NCBI GenBank assembly: GCA_029215795.1
Contig: JARDYH010000002.1
Coordinates: 276,900,310-276,964,309, forward strand
Source: Anniella stebbinsi
Lineage: Eukaryota > Chordata > Lepidosauria > Squamata > Anniellidae
Reading direction: 5' to 3'
Length of the DNA stretch: 64,000 bases
Both the position numbers and the translations under genes were made by a program. The stretch's first letter is position 1, and each line of letters begins with the position of its first letter. The notes beneath the pieces were generated by a model. It did not search any database. It worked only from the letters and a program-made list of their open reading frames with translations, and was not told the DNA's origin. Of the stretch, positions 11,537 to 21,002 are shown piece after piece.

Positions 11537-13100
11537 TAGGGGTGTGCACGGACCCCCCGGATCGGATCGGGACCCGGATCGGGACCTCCAATTTTGTCCC
11601 GGACCGGTTCGGACAAAATCGGAGGCCCCCCGGACCGGATCGAGTCCGATCCCGACCCAAAAATCGTAAATTTTTGGATCGGCCGCCATTTTTTTCCCCA
11701 TAGACTTGCATTGCAATGCAAGTCTATGAGGAAAAAATGGCGGCGGGTGGGTAAGGGGGGGCCTAACTCCCTCCCCCCCCCCGGGGCCGTCCGCTGTGGA
11801 CGGCCCCGGCAGGTAAACCCCCTCCCCCGCGCTCCCTACCCCCCCTGGGGCCGCCCGCTTCCATCCGCTGGCGCCCGCGGGCGCCAGCGGATAGAAGCGG
11901 ATGGCTCCGGGGGGGGTAAGCCCCCTTCCCCGCCACTTACCTTCTCGGCCCGTCCGGCGCCGGCGGCTACTACCAGCGGGCTCCGCGGCCTACTCTCGAG
12001 TAGCGCGCCGGGTGATGACATCACCCGGCGCGCCACCCTGGAGCAGGCCGCGGAGCCTGCTGGTAGTAGTAGGCGCCGGCGCCGGACGGGAGCCGCCGGG
12101 CCGGGCAGGTAAGGGCTCCCCTCCCCCCTCCCCCCTCCGCGCGCCCCCTCCTCCCCTCCACGCACCCCCTCCTTACCTTTCCGGCCCGGCGGCTCCCGTC
12201 CGGCGCCGGCGCCTACTACTTCCAGCAGGCTCCGCGGCCTACTCTAGAGTAGCGCGCCGGGTGATGACATCACCCGGCGCGCCATCCTAGAGCAGGCCGC
12301 GGAGCCTGCTGGGAGTAGTAGGCGCCGGCGCCGGACGGGAGCCGCCGGGCCGGAAAGGTAAGGGCCCCCCTCCCCCCTCCGCGCGCCCCCTCCTCCCCTC
12401 CACGCACCCCCTCCTTACCTTTCCGGCCCGGCGGCTCCCGTCCGGCGCCGGCGCCTACTACTTCCAGCAGGCTCCGCGGCCTGCTCTAGAGTAGCGCGCC
12501 GGGTGATGACATCACCCGGCGCGCCATCCTAGAGCAGGCCGCGGAGCCTGCTGGGAGTAGTAGGCGCCGGCGCCGGACGGGAGCCGCCGGGCCGGAAAGG
12601 TAAGGGCCCCCCTCCCCCCTCCGCGCGCCCCCTCCTCCCCTCCACGCACCCCCTCCTTACCTTCCCGGCCCGGTGGCTCCCGTCCGGCGCCGGCGCCTAC
12701 TACTACCAGCAGGCTCCGCGGCCTGCTCTAGAGTAGCGCGCCGGGTGATGACATCACCCGGCGCGCCACCCTAGAGCAGGCCGCGGAGCCTGCTAGTAGT
12801 AGTAGGCGCCGGCGCCGGACGGGAGCCACCGGGCCGAGAAGGTAAGTGCCCCCCTCCTCCCCCCCCCGCTGTCCACTTTCATCGGCGGGCGCCCGCTGGC
12901 GCCCGCCAATGGAAGCGGCGGTGGGCGCCAGTGGGCGCCCGCCGATCCGCCGATCCGCCGAACCGGTTCGGAGCTTTTTCGGACCGGTTCGGATTGGATC
13001 GGCCGATCCAGCTGCGGGATCGGAAATCGGATAATTTATCCGATTTCCCACTGGACCGGACTCGGATCGTGGATCGGGTCCGATCCAGTGCACATCCCTA
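11537..13100 (+). mobile_element. GC-rich foldback hAT-like element, copy 1 (four palindromic units)
   Basis: The ends are TAGGGGTGTGCAC and (minus strand) TAGGGATGTGCAC, flanked by a perfect 8-bp target-site duplication GTTAAAAG (11529-11536 and 13101-13108). Next to the ends lie runs of GGATCGG-like motifs, then a hairpin with about 31-bp arms (11682-11744) that begins GCCGCCATTTTTT. The core is a tandem array of large palindromes centred at 12018, 12267, 12509 and 12751 (steps of 249, 242 and 242 bp). Each arm runs through 'gcgccggcgcc' and 'gctccgcggcctgctct' to the centre GGTGATGACATCACC. I see no transposase; many 60-170-codon frames inside are products of GC-rich repeats. An 8-bp duplication with T/CAGGG-type ends is typical of hAT. 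The family name is unknown to me. Confidence 0.85.
11682..11744. repeat. Subterminal hairpin of the GC-rich hAT-like element
   Basis: Inverted arms of about 31 bp (GCCGCCATTTTT... and its complement) meet at 'gcattgcaatgc'. The two arms differ at only a few bases. The same hairpin occurs in the other two copies near 25521-25583 and 59933-59995. Confidence 0.8.
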
Positions 13101-13155
13101 GTTAAAAGTTATATGAGCCCTGACCTGGATTTTATCTGGTCACCCTAGAATACAG

Positions 13156-15280
13156 TTTCAAATGCTTTCAAGAGCATTACTATTCACATTTCATGTACAG
13201 TAACCATGAGAATCTGTTACATGTCAAAGTTGGGATTCCCTTAATCAGATATATAAAGCTGAATAATGTATTGAGTTAGGCTGCAAAGAAAAAAAAGTCA
13301 GATAACAAATCATGCCTGAAGGAGAAGTTGCAAATTACCAGCTAAACAGTACTGGATCCAGGATTTGGGAAGCCCTTGGGCATGCAACACCTCAGTGGCT
13401 CTCTGTAAACTGGAAAAAGCCAGACATGCAAGCTGAGATTTCTCTTAGGTTGCATCTGATCTTCTGGATACTATGTGCAAAGTGGTAATAATGGCATAGG
13501 AAAGGTGGTGGGCCATCTGCTGGTCAATATAGCATAGTGTTTTTTGCAGGTTTTGCCTCCTGATTATACCAGGGTCTACTTGCATGTACTGTTTGTAATG
13601 AAAATGTTACACTGTACAGTACAAGAGATCAATGAACAGTTTTCAACAATTTACATAATGTATGTTAGTATGCAAAATTTAGCATATTGTCCCCCATTCC
13701 ACTGGAGTTTTCCCCGTGTATATTTTCCAGCATGACATATGTCTCAGCAGAAACATGTGCATTTTCCTGCGAATAAATTTGCGTAAATTTTGGGAACGTT
13801 TTTTTAAAATCCGGAAGTCAGACTCCGTACAGCCCAAAGAGGGCAGGCCAGAGTGGATTCCGCAGGCCGTATTCTTAGAAATCTGAACTATTTTAGTCCA
13901 TCTCAAATTTCTCCAGCATCCCTTCTTACAACTTAGCCTCCATGCACCCATAATTGTCGTTGGACTTTCAGGCCCAAATCCAGATGGAGAGAGTGGAGTA
14001 CCTGGGACCAGCAAAGATGCCTCATGTTGTCCTGGTATTGCCTTATGAAGCACTTGAGTCTTACTGTATTGCTAGAGGAAGCCTTCTGTGAGTTGATGTA
14101 TGCCTGTTTGTTCCTTACATCAGGATGGGTTAAACCGTGAGAGGGAGCCTTCTTCTAGCACCAAGACTAGATGCTTCATAAGCAATACAAGAACAGGACA
14201 ACTTGGGGCATCTTTCCTAACCAACAAAAAGTATGAATAAGTTGTAAGCACAATATCAATACTGATCACAGGGCATGACAGTTAAAGCCTCCGCTTTCAA
14301 TTTCCTGGCTTTATGTGGCTTGAGCCAACGTGAGATAGCCTTAATTTGGTTTCGAATCAGCAGGGGTTTTGGTCATTGAATTTCCCTGGTTTTTTAAAAT
14401 GCAATTTATCATTACACTGTTGGCAGTCCTACTCTCTCCCCAATGTATGTCATTCTGCTTTCTTGCAAGTGTATGTATATGATAAATGGGATTATAAATA
14501 TTTAACTAATGGTCATGATTTTCTTTCAAGAACACAATTCTAGTATCTCAGGGAGAACGTTCATGAATAGAGGGGGCTGTCTTCTGCCAAGACTTGCCCT
14601 CCACACGTATAAGCGATGAAAATGCCAAGGGAGGTGGTGGAGCTAGTGAACTCATCCCTGCTTCCTTTCCTTGTATTTAGAGCATACACATGATGAGAGT
14701 GACTTATCGGGGCTAGATTCTCACAGCCATTGTATGTGCATACATAGAGCATACATAGAGCATGAGTGCACATTCAGTGTGAATATGTCCTTAGTGGGAG
14801 ACACGATCCTTGCATGTTATTTTCCCACTACACAGAAAGTAAGAGCAAGAACTGGAACCCTCGTGCTGCATTTCTGCTTTTAGAAAGATGGTCTGAGGTC
14901 TTGATCCTTCTGCTTCCTGCATCTGTGGATTCCATCCTCACATAACCCAAATTCTCCAACGGTCAAACTGCACAATACCTTAAAGATATAGTTAGGGGAA
15001 TTTTTAAAATTCCTTTGCCTATGCTTGCAATTCACATTACAACTGGATGTCTTTTGGGCAATGAAAATTGGAGGCACGGGGAACCTGATCAGGATTGGGA
15101 CCATAGTGGGGACGGGGGGGGGGGGGTTAAAGTCTCCCTCCCCCCCTCCCAAGTCTCACTCCATGAAGTAACTTGTAGTCATACCTTCTGAGGTCACATT
15201 CATAACTAAAGGAATAGGCATTCCATAAAGAAGCCTTTTGTATAGAATTCTTCTAAAAACCTTGGAGCGCTGGCAGAATT
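13156..15280. other. No gene recognised
   Basis: Short overlapping frames only, with no domain motif. Contains one G homopolymer near 15114-15126 and no clear transposon termini. Confidence 0.4.
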
Positions 15281-15289
15281 CTAGTTTCT

Positions 15290-15679
15290 ACCTACCCGTA
15301 CACTACGCTCAACATCAAAGGTCCTCCTCCGGGTGCCTACTCTGAGGGAAGCTTGGAGGACGGTGGCAAGGGCAAGGGCCTTCTCTGTGGTGGCCCCCCA
15401 ATTATGGAATGATCTCCCCGATGAGGCCCGCCTGGCGCCAACACTGTTATCTTTTCAGCACCAGGTCAAAACTTTTCTTTTCTCCCAGGCATTTTAACAG
15501 CTTAAGTTGAGGTTTTAACTGACTTTGTGGCCAGGCTTAAAAGTTTTAAAATGTTTTAAATATCAGCTGTTTTATGTTTTATGGTTTTAAATTTTGTATA
15601 TTGGCATTTTAATGTTCAATCTTTTAATTTTTGTAAACCGCCCAGAGAGCTTCGGCTATGGGGCAGTATATCAATGTAA

Positions 15680-15710
<31 letters not shown>
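15290..15710 (+). mobile_element. L2 LINE 3' fragment
   Basis: It aligns with 50203-50651 of the full-length L2: the end of the reverse-transcriptase ORF ('acactacgctcaacatcaaa', 'ggccttctctgtggtggc', 'tggaatgatctcccc'), then the 3' UTR and the terminal CCCAGAGAGCTTCGGCTA signature. It ends in an (AAT)n tail. The copy is 5'-truncated with frame-disrupting changes. Confidence 0.8.
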
Positions 15711-16737
15711 GTTTCAGAGTAAAACTGAACATGCCCGACATAACTTTGCTCATCCGTAATTCCCATTCTGTGCAATTGGCGGCCATAAATGGGGCTATTT
15801 ACACAAAATTACAAGCGTAAATGGTCCAGTTAGACCATTTATGCCTGTAATTTTGCATTAATGGCCCCATTTATGGCTGCCAATTATGCAGAATGGGACT
15901 TACAGACAACAAGTCCCCATTCTGCACAAAATGGCAGCTCAGCAAGGGATTGGGCAGCTGCGCACTGCTCATTGGGTGCTCGCAGACCACCCAGACCACC
16001 AGAAGCTTGCAGCATGAAGTGAGCAAGATCAGGTGGCCAGCAAGAAGCTGGCGAGCAGCTCATGGGACAGGCAAAAGGTGAGTTTGCCCATCCCTATTTT
16101 TTTTTTTTTTTAATGAACCTATTTGCTCTGAAAGTGCTCTGAAAAGGGGTAGCAATCAGAGCTGGGAGGCCGGCCAAGAATGTTTCCTGCCATCAGGACA
16201 AGGATATGAGATGGGTCAACACACAAAGGACACTGAGAGACATGCAGGGAGCAGACTGGAGGACTGAAGGGGGGGAACCATGCTGCTGCATATCTGATCA
16301 TCTGTCAGGAGTAACATAGTTGTTTGATGAACAACCAACTCAGCCCAGCTTATTCTCAGGGTGGCTTAGTGTAACATGTGAACCCGCCCTGTGTGTCTAA
16401 AGTGGCTTACTCCCTAGTGAGTTTAGAATTCCATATGCAGCCTTCCTTTCTTCAGGTTGTTTGGCAATCCTCTTTGTGCCCGATGCAGGGGAGGGGAAAA
16501 AAATGATGCCTGTCCTCATCCCAGGGAAATCTCATGTTCGACACAGAATGCTAAATGGCATGGATTTTTGATCCCATCCCTCCAGTCAATTGTAATACTG
16601 CTTAGTTTAGTGTGATTTGTCAGATCGATTAATAATTACTCACAATCAATCAGGACAGTTCCTGCTTTTGATAGAAAATAAATTTAAAATACTATGGGTG
16701 TAGTTCATGGGGAAAAATAATGATGAACTATTCCCCT

Positions 16738-16773
16738 GAAAAGGAAACTTTAGGAGCAGAGGAAAAGGAAACA
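16738..16773 (+). promoter_or_regulatory. Two ISRE-like sites upstream of IFIT gene A
   Basis: GAAAAGGAAACT (16738-16749) fits the interferon-stimulated response element core GAAANNGAAACT, and a near-identical GAAAAGGAAACA follows at 16762-16773. They lie 211-246 bp upstream of the exon 1 ATG. IRF/ISGF3 binding is the expected role from IFIT biology and is not shown by the sequence itself. Confidence 0.6.
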
Positions 16774-16799
16774 GATACCATTTTAATACAGCAATTTTT

Positions 16800-16839
16800 A
16801 GTTTCGTTTCTCCAGAACTGGATGAAGTTTTTTTTTTCC
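16800..16839 (-). promoter_or_regulatory. ISRE-like site and a decayed second ISRE, IFIT gene A
   Basis: AGTTTCGTTTCTCC at 16800-16813 corresponds by position to AGTTTCGTTTCCC at 27456 of gene B. The following AGTTTTTTTTTTCC at 16826-16839 sits where gene B has a perfect ISRE (AGTTTCGCTTTCC, 27502), so that site appears lost in gene A. Confidence 0.5.
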
Positions 16840-16983
16840 ACTGGCAAGTAGAAAGTGAATAAATAGCCCGGTTGGGAAAACAGTCGATAACAAAGAGGCA
16901 ACAGTAACAGCAAAGGTTCGTTTATTAAAACAAGGATATCCAATCCTTACAGGGAAAGCCTTTATAACAAATAATCTGAAATC

Positions 16984-16988
16984 ATGAG
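16984..16988 (+). CDS. IFIT5: IFIT gene A, coding part of exon 1
   Basis: ATGAG followed at once by a consensus donor GTAAGT (16989-16994) is the classical IFIT first coding exon, supplying Met and two bases of the Ser-2 codon. Exon 2 begins TGACC after a pyrimidine-rich acceptor at 19561, giving Met-Ser-Asp-Leu. The same ATGAG/GTAAGT occurs at 27654 for gene B in a homologous promoter context. The 5' UTR start is not determined. Confidence 0.8.
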
Positions 16989-17146
16989 GTAAGTAACATA
17001 ATAAATAACTGTGTGTGGTGCATGTTTATTGTTTACATTGGCATTTTATAGAACTTCTGTTTGCTAAGGTAGTAGCATTGTAATCTTAATCATAATTACT
17101 CAGAAGTAGAATCCGCTAAATTAACATATTGTATATTGTTCTTAAT

Positions 17147-17208
17147 CTTATGTAAACTGCCCAGAGAGCTTCGGCTATGGGGTGGTATAGAAATATAAAT
17201 AAATAATG
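17147..17208 (+). mobile_element. L2 LINE 3' tail
   Basis: 'gtaaactgcccagagagctt' and 'ggggtggtatagaaata' followed by (AAAT)n form the L2 3' terminus only. It lies within intron 1 of IFIT gene A. Confidence 0.65.
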
Positions 17209-17537
17209 GGATTAAACAATTATCTAATTGATGGTTAGCTTCTGTTAGTTTCCTTTTTGTCTAGACATCCAAATGATAACAAATTCTTTCTAATTCAATT
17301 GAGCCAATTTGGATCCATATGAATAAGTAACTGACTCATGCCCAGTTAAGACAGGTGGTTAATCCCATCAAAGCAATTATAACGCACATTCTTTTTTGTT
17401 TTTTTAGTTATGTAATTAGCAGCCATGGGGAAGCGTGAGTGAGTAGCCTCTGGGCTGTGCGGGGTTGGAAGAGAAAGATTCGCTTTTACATTTCAGCCAC
17501 TTTTCAAAGGGTGCCTGAATTATACCTTCCAGGTGTT

Positions 17538-17645
17538 TTGTCCTACAGCTCCCAGCATCCTTGACCATTGACTATGCTGGCTAGGAATGAATGGAATTGC
17601 AGTCCAATACGCTTGCAAGGGACCAGGTGGGGAAGCTGGTCTAAT
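17538..17645. repeat. ACTACAACTCCCAT foldback repeat, worn
   Basis: 'ctacagctcccagcatcctt', a central 'accattgactatgctggcta' and 'attgcagtccaatacgctt' with 'ggaccaggtggggaagct' keep the palindromic order of this repeat family. It is intronic. Confidence 0.5.
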
Positions 17646-17816
17646 CGGTGAAAGTGATGGGGTAGCTGGAGACATGCCTCAGAAGCAGACCTCAAAGATG
17701 AGGCAGGATCATAGGGCAGAAAGTACACTTTGACCACACAGATTGTGGAGTGAGTGATATCCTGTGTAGCACGCTACAGGACACACCAGCACACTCACAG
17801 TCAATCAAGCAAACAC

Positions 17817-17965
17817 AGAGAGAGAGAGGGTGGGAGAAATATTAGAGAGAGAGAGAGAGAGAGAGAAAGTTAAACAGGGAAGGAGACAACAACACACTCA
17901 CTCAGTCACAGTACCCCCACTCACGCTAATCTAACCCTTCAAACAAACAAACAAACAAACCAGAA
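17817..17965. repeat. Simple repeats (GA)n and (CAAA)n
   Basis: Purine tract (GA)n at about 17817-17870 and (CAAA)n at about 17940-17960, inside IFIT gene A intron 1. Confidence 0.8.
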
Positions 17966-18339
17966 AACATATAAATTATAACTCAAACACACAAGCAACA
18001 AACAACCAAACGAACCTGAGACACAGAAGGGAATAGAAAGATGCAAGACTAGAATGAATCTCCAACAATTCACCACCAAAATCAATCCAGCAGTAAGTAC
18101 CTATAAAACCCAGGACAAAGCTCCAACAAAATCCACCCTTCTCCCTCAACGCCTAACTCCCAACAGAGCTGGAACACCAAGTGTGAGGGTTTTATGCGGG
18201 GATATCCTTAGCCCTCCTCCAACATTGTGATTGGAGCCTGCTGGAATCCTTGCTGCACGATTGGTCACTGAATCTGTCAGTCTCAGCAAAAACACCCCAT
18301 CTTCTAGCTCCGTCCATGTGGCCCCCAAATGAAAAAGAG

Positions 18340-18509
18340 CCTTCCGATAATACAATAAAATTCCGATAATTATCAGATGATTTTTATCGTCTCCGATAAT
18401 TATCATAAGATGTTGTATCATATCGTTATCATTATCGTTAATCGGATGTCCAGTAAAGACCATATCGTATCGTTATCAGACATTGTAATGATATGATACG
18501 CATCCCTAG
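18340..18509. mobile_element. TTATCG-rich transposon terminus
   Basis: Many TTATC(G/A) motifs on both strands lead to the end 'atacgcatccctag'. On the minus strand this reads CTAGGGATGCG, close to the TAGGGATGTGCAC end of the GC-rich hAT-like element. A related TTATCG patch lies at 56083-56215. The partner end was not found. It is probably one end of a different hAT-like family. Confidence 0.4.
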
Positions 18510-19561
18510 TTTTAAATCTCATTGTATCCTTTTTGTTATTCACCATTTAGATATTTTATTAGCTGTAAAGCAGTATATAAAGCTTGTAGACAAATAGCCA
18601 ATAATAAATAAAAGTGATATTGGCTTTTGCTGCCAAAACTACCACGATCATGGCAAACAAAGGCTTAGCTCGGGATGTACAGACCCTTTGTGAGCCAGAG
18701 AAGCCAGCAATTTGTCTCCTACATGTATTTCATTCCAATCAGGGGAATAATTAGGCAGCTTTGTGAAGCTCACCTCTCCTGTGAGGCCGGTCTTTTTCAA
18801 GTTTTAGAACTTCTTTTCCAAGGTTGGCTCAGTAGAACTTTGCCAGCACTGCTAGTTGGAGTGTCAGTCTACATCACAGGTACTTCTTTCAGCCCAAGGG
18901 ATAGATTCCAATCCATTTGGTGGCCGCATTCCAGTGCACAGGAGGCAGGGCCTAAAGAAATAGCGGTGGGCCAAAAATACTAGCATATTTTAGCTTAAAG
19001 CTCTTATAGACAGGAACTCAGCTTTAGGAGAAGCATTGCAACCTTCTAGAATGGGGGGAAACTGCACAAAAACTGGGAAATGACTGGTTTGCATAAAGGG
19101 AGTGGCACCAGGCTTTTCTGTGCACCAGGGAAGGCAGGATTTGGCATTTGGGCCTAAGGGTCTGCACCCTTGTCTACAGATTTGCCCAGATTTAGGAGGG
19201 CTCTTGTGTTGTTAACAGAAAATAAACCCTTTTTGCTGAAACATAGTCCAGCATCCAATGAGCCTTTCTGACAAGCTGGTGCTAGGTTTAAGGAAAACAT
19301 GAACCATCCAAGTCGGGAGGCCACACCAGTCTTTCTGATGTACAACAGTGTAAATACATAGCAAAGGAATATAATTTAGATCCACAGTTCTAACATCATG
19401 ACTACTTACTAAAAAATGTGGAAGAAATTTCTCAGAGGCACAAAAATGGGCTACTAAGAGTGTTGTAATAAGAGTCACTGAGAAAATATATGTTTGAATC
19501 AGCCTTTCTTTCCAAATATAAATGTGCCTGTCTCTCTCTCTTCCCCCCCCCAATTCTGTAG

Positions 19562-21002
19562 TGACCTTTCAAAAGCATCTTTAAAGAAGATCCTCCTGCA
19601 ACTTGAATGCCATTTTACTTGGGTGTTGCTCAAGGAAGATGTGGATCCTGACGAACTTGAGGAAAGAATTCTTGAGCAGATTGAGTTTCTACAGTCCAAA
19701 TCCAAAGTCCGAAATTATAACCTGCTGGCCTATGTGAAATACTTGAATGGCAAGAAGGAAGAAGCCCTGGAAAATTTACAAAAAGCCGAAGAGGCTGTTA
19801 AAATAGAGTACCCGGGAGAAATTGAAAAGCAAAGTCTTGTGACGTGGGGCAACCGCGCTTGGCTGTACTACCACATGGGCAAACTTACAGAAGCAAAGAC
19901 CTACACAAAGAAGGTGGAAAGTGTCTGCAAGCAACACGGAAGTGCCTCCTCTCCTTATAAGATGAAACTGTCACAGATCTACTGTGAGAAGGGGTGGGCC
20001 CTCCTCAAATTTGGGGGACATTATTATGAGAAAGCCAAGGAGAGCTTTGGAAAGGCTCTGGAAGAAGAACCCGATAACCCAGAATTTAATGCTGGCTATG
20101 CAATCACAGTGTACCGCATGGAGGATTATTATGAAAAAAAGTCGGGAGCGGAAGGGTCATCTCTGAAACCCTTGAAGCGTGCAGTAAGGCTGAATCCGGA
20201 CGACGCATTTGTTGTGCCTCTCCTTGCATTAAAGCTGCAGGAAACGAATAAAGTTAAACAAGGCGAAAAGTACATTGAGGAAGCCCTTGCAAAATACCCA
20301 GACCTTCCTTATGTGCTGAGGTATGCTGCAAAATTTTACAGGAAAGAAAACGATACGGAAAGATCTCTCTTGTACTTGAAGAAGGCGTTAGAGTTGACGC
20401 CAAACTCCGGCTTCCTGCACCATCAGATTGGGCTTTGCTACAGAGCACAGTACTTCGAAATGAAAAAGGCAAGAGGAAAATACCAGCCCAGAGAAAAGAT
20501 GGAAACACTGATAGAGCTTTGCATTTTTCATTTCAAGAGGGTGGTAGAGCGCAAAACCAAATTTGTTTATGCTTATCTGGACCTTGCAAACATGTATGCT
20601 GAAGGGAGACAGCTTCATGAAGCAGAGGAAATGTTTCAGAAGGTATTTGCAAAGGAGAAACTAACCTATAGTGAAAAGCAGCAGCTCCACTTCAATTATG
20701 GGCGCTTTCAGGAATTTCACAACAGATCAGAATCTGAAGCACTTGAGCACTACCTGGAAGGGCTGAAAATTGAAAATGAATCATTTGACAGAGTTAAGTG
20801 CAAATCCAGCTTGAAGAAGTTAACAGAAAAGAAAATCTCCCAAGGTCGAGGAGATGCCAAATGTTTTGGCATCAGTGGATTCATTCACCAACTTGATGAG
20901 GAAAAAGAAGAAGCAATTAGATGCTATGAAAGAGCCCTGAAAATGGATCCCAGAAATGAAGAATACCTCAGTGCTATTTTGAACTTGAAGCTTTCCTTAT
21001 GA
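19562..21002 (+). CDS. IFIT5: IFIT5-like protein, gene A, exon 2
   Basis: Encodes nearly all of an interferon-induced protein with tetratricopeptide repeats; with exon 1 the protein is 481 residues (human IFIT5 is about 482). IFIT proteins are cytosolic antiviral factors that bind foreign 5'-end RNA through a TPR superhelix. Visible IFIT hallmarks are CHFTW at 18-22, YNLLAYVKYLNG, a SLVTWGNRAW block, CEKGWALLKFGG with Trp-147, NPEFNAGYAITVYR, and a C-terminal TPR ending ALKMDPRNEEYLSAIL. Arg-37, Gln-41 and Trp-147 line up with human IFIT1 Arg-38, Gln-42 and Trp-147 of the cap/RNA pocket as I recall them. The open frame runs back to an ATG at 19494, but that lies in the intron: the acceptor TTCTGTAG ends at 19561 and pairs with the exon 1 donor at 16989. 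No frameshift or internal stop. Interferon inducibility is inferred from upstream ISRE-like sites. Confidence 0.93.

Larger units (their letters stand above)
11254..13147. mobile_element. TAGGCTGACCAT-family foldback hAT-like element, interrupted
   Basis: The left end TAGGCTGACCAG pairs with the right end (minus strand TAGGGTGACCAG). The 8-bp target-site duplication GAATACAG is intact at 11246-11253 and 13148-13155. The GC-rich element 11537-13100 has inserted into its right arm, so about 330 bp of host element flank it. The 8-bp duplication and TIR style place it with hAT-type non-autonomous elements. Confidence 0.75.

Noticed and set aside
11594..12290. Open frames of 109-172 codons in GC-rich DNA (also 25292-26363, 58582-60185)
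   Set aside because: They lie wholly within the palindromic units, recur on both strands with each unit, and have compositional Gly/Ala/Pro/Arg content. They are by-products of the repeat, not genes.
11537..13100. CRISPR-like regular spacing of repeats
   Set aside because: The 242-bp period, the palindromic units without unique spacers, the TIRs and the 8-bp duplications point to a DNA transposon in a vertebrate genome.
16855..16865. TATA box of IFIT gene A ('aataaatagc')
   Set aside because: There is no equivalent at the aligned place in gene B and the transcription start is unknown, so I did not list it.
19494..19561. Start of the IFIT gene A frame at the ATG at 19494
   Set aside because: That stretch is the intron's pyrimidine-rich end; the acceptor at 19561 and the ATGAG exon at 16984 give the family's normal N-terminus.
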